Positions 28,798 through 33,504 of a stretch of 33,504 nucleotides of DNA are shown piece by piece. The position numbers were made by a program, and so were the translations under genes. Positions within the stretch are counted from its first letter, which is position 1; each line of letters opens with the position of its first letter. This DNA is from Candidatus Altimarinota bacterium (GTDB lineage: Bacteria > Cyanobacteriota > Cyanobacteriia > Cyanobacteriales > Microcystaceae): positions 1 through 33,504 of the forward strand of contig JAAUUT010000061.1 in assembly GCA_012031035.1 (NCBI GenBank), in the 5' to 3' direction. A model generated the notes under the pieces. It was not told the origin of the DNA. It saw nothing but the letters and a program-made list of their open reading frames with translations, and did no database searches.

Positions 28798-28952
28798 GCA
28801 TAGTCGAGGAACCGTTGCTTGCTTCTAGATTTAGCTAGTTTTAGGGTAAAGTCGAACTCGGCTATAGCGTGTTCTCTAGCTATTCCAGTCGCGATCGCAA
28901 CCAATATAGATTATGCCAGAGCAATCTGGCTTTTTTCTGAAGAATATAAAAT

Positions 28953-30232
28953 TTAAGATTCCGCTTGATTCCAAGCTTCGGCTGCTTCTTTGACTGCTTG
29001 TTCGACTGTTTTTGTTTTAACATTGCCGCCTGTAAGTTTTCATAGATTAACTTTTGCAGTTGGTTGATGTTCTTCATGGCAGGAACTAACACTTCGGAAT
29101 CTTGAAGCTGAGTAGCACTAACTTTTCTCGCTTGTTCGATGGGAGTTGTTTTGCCCCCCTTCTCTAATTCTTTGGCGTATTCTTTGACTGCCTCTTGGGT
29201 CGAAGGCAAGACATTTGCTGCTTTCGCAAAGGCTAGTTGATTAACGCTATTGGTGACGAATAGGGCAAATTTAACCGCTTCGTCTGGCTTATCCGTAGCG
29301 CGGGGAATTACCAAATTCATCACCGCTACATTTTTCTTACCCGTTTTCCCAGTCATCTGAGGGGCGGCGGCAGATACTTTGGCAATAGTCGGGGCATTAT
29401 TTTCTATCGTTTTGAGAAATTCTGGGCCTGAAGCAAGTAACGCTAACTCTCCCGCTTGATAGAGTTCGACGGCATGGCGATGTCCTTGGGTAAGAACTTC
29501 TGGCGGGAGGAGTCCTTTTTGATACAAATCAACCCAATATTGGAAGGCGGCGATGCCTTCTGGGGTGTCAAAAGCGGCTTTTCCTTTCTCGTCAACTAAT
29601 TTGACTCCCATTTGTACCAACGATTCTAAGATTTCTGCCGAATCGCCAGGAACGAAGGTGGCAAAAAAGGCATACTTACCCGTTTTTTCCTTGACTTTTG
29701 CGGCAAATTCTGAGAGTTGTTCAAAGGTTTTGGGGGGTTCGTTAATGCCTGCCTTTACCAACAAGTCTTGATTATAAATAGTAACTCGCGTAGTTAAATA
29801 CCAAGGAATGCCAAAACTAAGATTGTCAAGGGTACTCGCTTGCCAAATCTTGGGTAAATATTGCTGTCTGTCTTCTGGCGTGACTTTAGTATTTAAATCC
29901 AACCAAGAATTATTTGCGGCTAATCGCGAGGCAAAACTGGGGTTGAGATTGACTACATCCGGTGCTGTTTGAGCGGAAACAGCACTGAGGATTTTACTTT
30001 CCATCGCGTCCCAAGGAACGTCAACCCAACGAACTTTTACGCCTTGATTTTCTTTCTCAAATGTGCTTATTAGCTCGGTGAAATACTCAGTAAATTGAGG
30101 CTGTAACTGCATCGTCCAGAACTCTAACTCAGGACTCGGTGCAGGATTAGATTGACAGCTAATCAGCCAGCTTAGCAATAAACCTAGAAGCGACCACAAG
30201 CTTAATTTTTTGTATTTGACAATTTTGCTCAT
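28953..30232 (-). CDS. Sugar-type ABC transporter solute-binding lipoprotein, frameshifted near its end
   Basis: The ATG at 30232 is chosen; the longer frame starts at a TTG (30244). It is a family 1 extracellular solute-binding protein of about 426 residues with lipobox LISC (Cys26 from this ATG). ELEFWTMQLQPQFTEYF, VRWVDVPWDAMESKILSAV and ALLASGPEFL are typical of sugar-binding proteins. At the T4 run 29015-29018 one base is missing. With it restored, the tail reads AAMLKTKTVEQAVKEAAEAW, then NQAES and a TAA at 28953-28955, as in this family. The uncorrected frame runs to 28880 with a spurious basic tail. No permease genes are next to it. The solute is unknown. Confidence 0.85.
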
Positions 30233-30244
30233 TCGTGACGACAA

Positions 30245-30424
30245 TAAATGCAGGATATGATATGCACAATAGATTATCTCGCCTCAGTTCTTACCCGACT
30301 ACAAAAATCTCTCTATTGTTTCTTTTTTAGGGGAGATTGGGTAGCATATATTTAACTCGCTCTCCTCGCATTTTGACAATATTACATACATAGCGATCGC
30401 GATCTCTATGAAGACTAGGGGTTT
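30245..30424. other. 180-bp divergent region upstream of pilM
   Basis: A TTGACA hexamer at 30373-30378 lies about 50 bp before pilM, but no convincing -10 box at 17-bp spacing follows. CGATCGCGATC around 30393-30403 is a HIP1-type site. I see no RNA gene. Confidence 0.3.
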
Positions 30425-31528
30425 ATGTTAGAACGTCTAAAAACGCTTTTACCAAATAAAAGTACAGGATTTGGGCTAGAAATTACGCCCGAACGAATAA
30501 ACTTAGCACAACTGAGCAAGCAAGGACAAAACTATAAGTTAGTCAAATATTGTTCTAGCGAAATTCCTGAAGGCGTTTTTGAGGAGGGCAAGATTGTGGA
30601 CTCTCCCACACTAGCCGAACGCATCCAAGAATTGCTCAAAGAATACAAAATTAATACTAAGCGAGTCGCGACATCAGTGCCAATGCGAGAGGCGATTATT
30701 CGCATCATTCCTTTGCCAGCAGAACTCGACGAACAAGAATTGCGGGAGATGGTATTAAACCACGAGGCATCTTTATACTTGCCTTTTCCACGCGAAGAAG
30801 TAGATCTCGACTATCAAAAACTAGGTTACTTTGAAGATGACGATGGCATCGAAAAAGTTAATGTCCTGTTAGTGGCCACCCGACGAGAAATTACCGATTC
30901 TTATCTCGATACCTTTAAACTAGCTGGTCTAAATGTGGATGTGCTAGAAATCAATAGCTTTGCTTTGATTCGCACGATTAGAGAGCAATTAAGGCAATTT
31001 GGCTCCAAAGAAGCCGCCGTTCTTGTCGATATCGAATTTGACAGTACAGAAATTGCGATCGTTGTCGATGGCGTTCCTCAATTTTCTCGCGTCGTACCCA
31101 TTGGAACTTACCAGATGCAAACGGCTTTAGCTCGCGCGATGAATTTAGCGCCGACGCGAAACCCGGAGATTCTTCAGGATATTTCCATTCCTAACACGCC
31201 TTTTGATAGTTTAAGTACGCAAGGAATCGCTATCAATCCTGGCATGAGTTCTTTGTTAAGAATTGTCAGCGAATTAACCGACGAACTCAAGCGCTCTATT
31301 AATTTCTATTTGAGTCAAAGCGATGGATTAGAAGTCGTTCAACTCCTCTTAGCAGGGCCTGGAGGCGGTATCGGACAGTTGGATGAATTTTTTACTCAGC
31401 GATTGAGCGTACCAACTATGCAAATAGACCCCATAACAGCGCTGTCTTTGCAAGTCAATCAAGAAATTCCTTCCCTCGTGCGACCTGGTTTGGGAACTGT
31501 TTTGGGTTTAGGACTTCGAGAGGTTTAA
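30425..31528 (+). CDS. pilM: Type IV pilus assembly protein PilM
   Basis: This 367-residue actin-like ATPase would be the cytoplasmic base of the alignment complex. Motifs include TGFGLEITPERINLAQL in the first ATP-binding part, the RVATSVPMREAIIRIIPLP region, AAVLVDIEFDSTEIAIVVDG (phosphate 2) and LLLAGPGGGIGQLDEFF (adenosine). It is intact and is the first gene of the pilMNOQ order. The next gene starts 4 bp after its stop. Confidence 0.93.
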   Translation: MLERLKTLLPNKSTGFGLEITPERINLAQLSKQGQNYKLVKYCSSEIPEGVFEEGKIVDSPTLAERIQELLKEYKINTKRVATSVPMREAIIRIIPLPAELDEQELREMVLNHEASLYLPFPREEVDLDYQKLGYFEDDDGIEKVNVLLVATRREITDSYLDTFKLAGLNVDVLEINSFALIRTIREQLRQFGSKEAAVLVDIEFDSTEIAIVVDGVPQFSRVVPIGTYQMQTALARAMNLAPTRNPEILQDISIPNTPFDSLSTQGIAINPGMSSLLRIVSELTDELKRSINFYLSQSDGLEVVQLLLAGPGGGIGQLDEFFTQRLSVPTMQIDPITALSLQVNQEIPSLVRPGLGTVLGLGLREV

Positions 31529-31532
31529 AACG

Positions 31533-32392
31533 ATGTATAGCTTAGATGTTAATTTTCTCAAAGACCGTCAGGTGCTAGAAGACCCCAAAAAAACGACTCA
31601 AGGGCAATCGCCTGGTTTAGCGATAGGGAAAAACTTGCCGATTTTAATTGGGTTAGGGGTTTTAGTTCTCTTACCTGCGACGACGGCTGGATTGTTGTTA
31701 GTGTTGAATTCTCAAACGGCAAAGACGCAAGAGAATATCAAAAACTTAGAAGCAGAAATGACCGCGCTGGCGGGGCAAAATAAAAGCATTCAAGAACTCG
31801 AACAGCAAGCGGCTACTATAAACGAAGAAACCCAAGCAATTGTTGGGGTATTCAATCAAATTAAACCTTGGTCGGCTATTTTACAAGATATTCGCGATCG
31901 CATTCCTGCGGGCGTACAAATTGAAACGATTAAACAACAAGAAGCCAAAGGTGCTGCAAGCACTGCGCAAGGAGCTACGCCAACACCAGCTTCGGTAGAA
32001 ATTTCGATTGCGGGGATGGCTCGTTCTTACGATGATGTGAATGACCTGATTCTTTCCCTACAAAAATCTAACTTTTTGAACGCTCAAAAAACCGTCTTAA
32101 CCAGTGCGGAAACCGTCGATTTTCCCGTCGAAGAACTGAACGAAGACGAACGCGAAGCACTAGAAAGACAGATTCAACAAGGAATTTATCCCGGCATTCC
32201 TAAAGGCGCAAATATCAATCTAGTCAGTTTAAAGATACTTATAACTTCCCCAAAGTTGTCAAGTATGAACTTAAAACCGAACTAGGCGATATCCCTGCTT
32301 CTAAACTAACTGGAGAACTAGCACGCAAAGGTTCGGTTGGATTAGTGACGAGGATTAAAACATTGGAGGCAAAAGGAGCAATTCAACCTTAA
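31533..32392 (+). CDS. pilN: Type IV pilus assembly protein PilN, frameshifted near its C-terminus
   Basis: The restored protein is about 286 residues. The N-terminal cytoplasmic motif SLDVNFLKDR binds PilM, and a single membrane helix (about 33-55) precedes a coiled coil and a ferredoxin-like periplasmic domain. After LVSLK the sequence leaves frame at the A3 run 32231-32233. One added A gives KDTYNFPKVVKYELKTELGD and on to TLEAKGAIQP, with a TAA at 32390-32392. The break also coincides with T TTA AAG (32228-32234), a canonical -1 slippery heptamer, and a -1 shift would restore the same reading. An assembly error is more likely, given the other indels. Confidence 0.85.
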
Positions 32393-32399
32393 AAAATGA

Positions 32400-32500
32400 T
32401 GAATGATGAATTGTGAAGCATTGCGGACAAAGTAAAGTCAAGAATTCCCAGTTCTATCTGTGGAATTAATCCAAAATCTAAAATCCAAAATCTAAAATCC
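32400..32500. repeat. Short repeats between pilN and pilO
   Basis: TGATGAATGATGAATTGTGA (32397-32416) resembles the motif around 15985-16004 on the opposite strand. The sequence AAAATCTAAAATCCAAAATC around 32470-32500 is a common cyanobacterial intergenic motif. They enlarge the gap inside the pil operon. Confidence 0.5.
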
Positions 32501-32501
32501 T

Positions 32502-33281
32502 ATGACTTTTTCTGATGAATTTGTAACCAGGGGTGGCGATACCAAAACCAAAGTCGAAGAAGAAACTTATCCCACTGCATTTGGGATTACTTTTACGCCT
32601 CAAGTGAGTGGCATTGCTTTGGCGCTTTTAGGAGTGCTTGGCGCGGTGTATGTTTTATTTAATTTCGTCATGCCAGCTTATCAAAACTATCAAACCCTAA
32701 AAGCCGACGAACAAGCCAAAACCGACCAAGTTAAACAACAAAAATCGGGTGTCATCGACAAGCGATTTCAAGAAGCAGACAGCAAACTCAAACAAGCACA
32801 AAGGCTAAAAGCCGATGTCTTGAATTTATTTTCTAATGAAGACACCCTCGATACATTATTGCTAGATATCAATCAATTTGTGACGGCAAAAAAAGCGAAT
32901 TTAATTAACTATAAACCGCAAGGAGGTGATGCAGTTGTCATCAATGATAGTTCTTTAGGCGCTCAAGTCAACAACAAGTTAAAACGTAAAACGGTTGAAT
33001 TAGAAATGGAGGGAACTTTTGAGCAAACCCAAGCCGTTATGCGCGATATCGAACGGCTTCAACCCTTATTGATGGTCAAAAACTTAAATGTAGAAACTTC
33101 TGAAAATCCTTTTGTGATTTTTACGAATTTAAGTAACCAGCAAACCCAATTTATCCCTTTACCATCAAAGGTAAAAACTAAGTTTACTTTCGATGCTATT
33201 TTACCGCTAACACCAGAGGATGTAGCCAAGCTAGCACCACCGCCCGAAGAAATAAAAGATGGACAAACACCGAAAAAATAG
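32502..33281 (+). CDS. pilO: Type IV pilus assembly protein PilO
   Basis: The 259-residue protein has one membrane helix (about 32-53, GIALALLGVLGAVYVLFNFV), a coiled coil (about 60-105) and a periplasmic domain (ELEMEGTFEQTQAVMRDIERLQPLLMVKNL) typical of PilO. It pairs with PilN to link the cytoplasmic PilM and the secretin. It is intact and lies between pilN and pilQ. Confidence 0.85.
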   Translation: MTFSDEFVTRGGDTKTKVEEETYPTAFGITFTPQVSGIALALLGVLGAVYVLFNFVMPAYQNYQTLKADEQAKTDQVKQQKSGVIDKRFQEADSKLKQAQRLKADVLNLFSNEDTLDTLLLDINQFVTAKKANLINYKPQGGDAVVINDSSLGAQVNNKLKRKTVELEMEGTFEQTQAVMRDIERLQPLLMVKNLNVETSENPFVIFTNLSNQQTQFIPLPSKVKTKFTFDAILPLTPEDVAKLAPPPEEIKDGQTPKK

Positions 33282-33368
33282 CGATTAAAGTCATACTTAT
33301 TGAAATAAGTAGAGCATTGCTATTAAAAATAAACGCGAAATCATTAATATTAGGCTGAGGAGTGAATC

Positions 33369-33504
33369 GTGAAAAACTATTATTACCCGCTTGCAATCTG
33401 CGGAGCGGTTGTAGCTATTTTAGCCGTACAACCCGCACAAGCAACAACAGAAAAAGATGAACTTATAAAGGTTATCGCCCCCCCAACCCCCCTTACATCC
33501 CCTG
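33369..33504 (+). CDS. pilQ: 5' end of a probable PilQ secretin (runs off the window)
   Basis: A GTG start at 33369 opens MKNYYYPLAICGAVVAILAV followed by QPAQA, a typical signal peptide. The frame is open to the window end (33504). Position after pilM, pilN and pilO points to pilQ, but only about 45 residues are visible and no secretin domain is reached. The last bases (GCCCCCCCAACCCCCC, about 33477-33492) are homopolymer-rich, so the frame there is uncertain. Confidence 0.6.
   Translation, partial: MKNYYYPLAICGAVVAILAVQPAQATTEKDELIKVIAPPTPLTSP

Overview
The window is chromosomal DNA from a cyanobacterium. The octamer GCGATCGC (HIP1) is scattered throughout, and the gene families are cyanobacterial: a pilMNOQ cluster, DUF928 and DUF1822 proteins, a CHAT/CHASE2 protein, a pterin-independent gltB/gltD pair and short palindromic intergenic repeats. 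The genus cannot be named from this window alone.

Layout. 1-484 is the 3' end of a secreted-type hypothetical gene at a damaged sequence end. 488-3360 is a divergently organised zinc ABC importer (znuA on minus; znuC and znuB on plus) with a Zur-box-like palindrome between the arms. 3373-4989 encodes a gamma-glutamyltransferase. 5081-8016 holds an NfeD-like protein and a flotillin. 8149-13109 (minus strand) is a cassette of a sigma-factor-like regulator, a DUF1822 protein, a CHAT protease fused to CHASE2, and a DUF928 protein. 13270-18298 (minus) holds an alpha/beta hydrolase, a polytopic GT-C-like membrane protein and a heparinase-like exported protein. 18601-26654 (plus) holds the two NAD(P)H-glutamate synthase subunits gltB and gltD, separated by about 2 kb of small accessory genes (GNAT, a PIN toxin/antitoxin pair, a YgiT-like pair). 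26718-28649 (minus) is dxs, 28953-30232 (minus) a solute-binding lipoprotein, and 30425 to the end is pilM-pilN-pilO and the start of pilQ.

The most important property of the sequence is that nine genes are split by single-base indels, ten in all: flotillin, CHAT-CHASE2, the sigma-like gene, the GT-C protein, the heparinase-like gene, gltB (twice), the YgiT-like gene, the solute-binding protein and pilN. In every case family-typical protein sequence continues in another frame, and several sites are homopolymer runs. The left edge also carries a duplicated 50-bp segment in which four homopolymer runs are each one base short. The simplest explanation is an unpolished long-read assembly, so these genes are annotated here over their restored full extents rather than as two ORFs each.

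The best candidate for a poorly described biological system is the minus-strand cassette sigma-like / DUF1822 / CHAT-CHASE2 / DUF928. It pairs a caspase-like protease domain with a membrane-anchored extracellular sensor domain, a transcription regulator and an exported protein. It is also interrupted by a small hairpin element flanked by 11-bp direct repeats.
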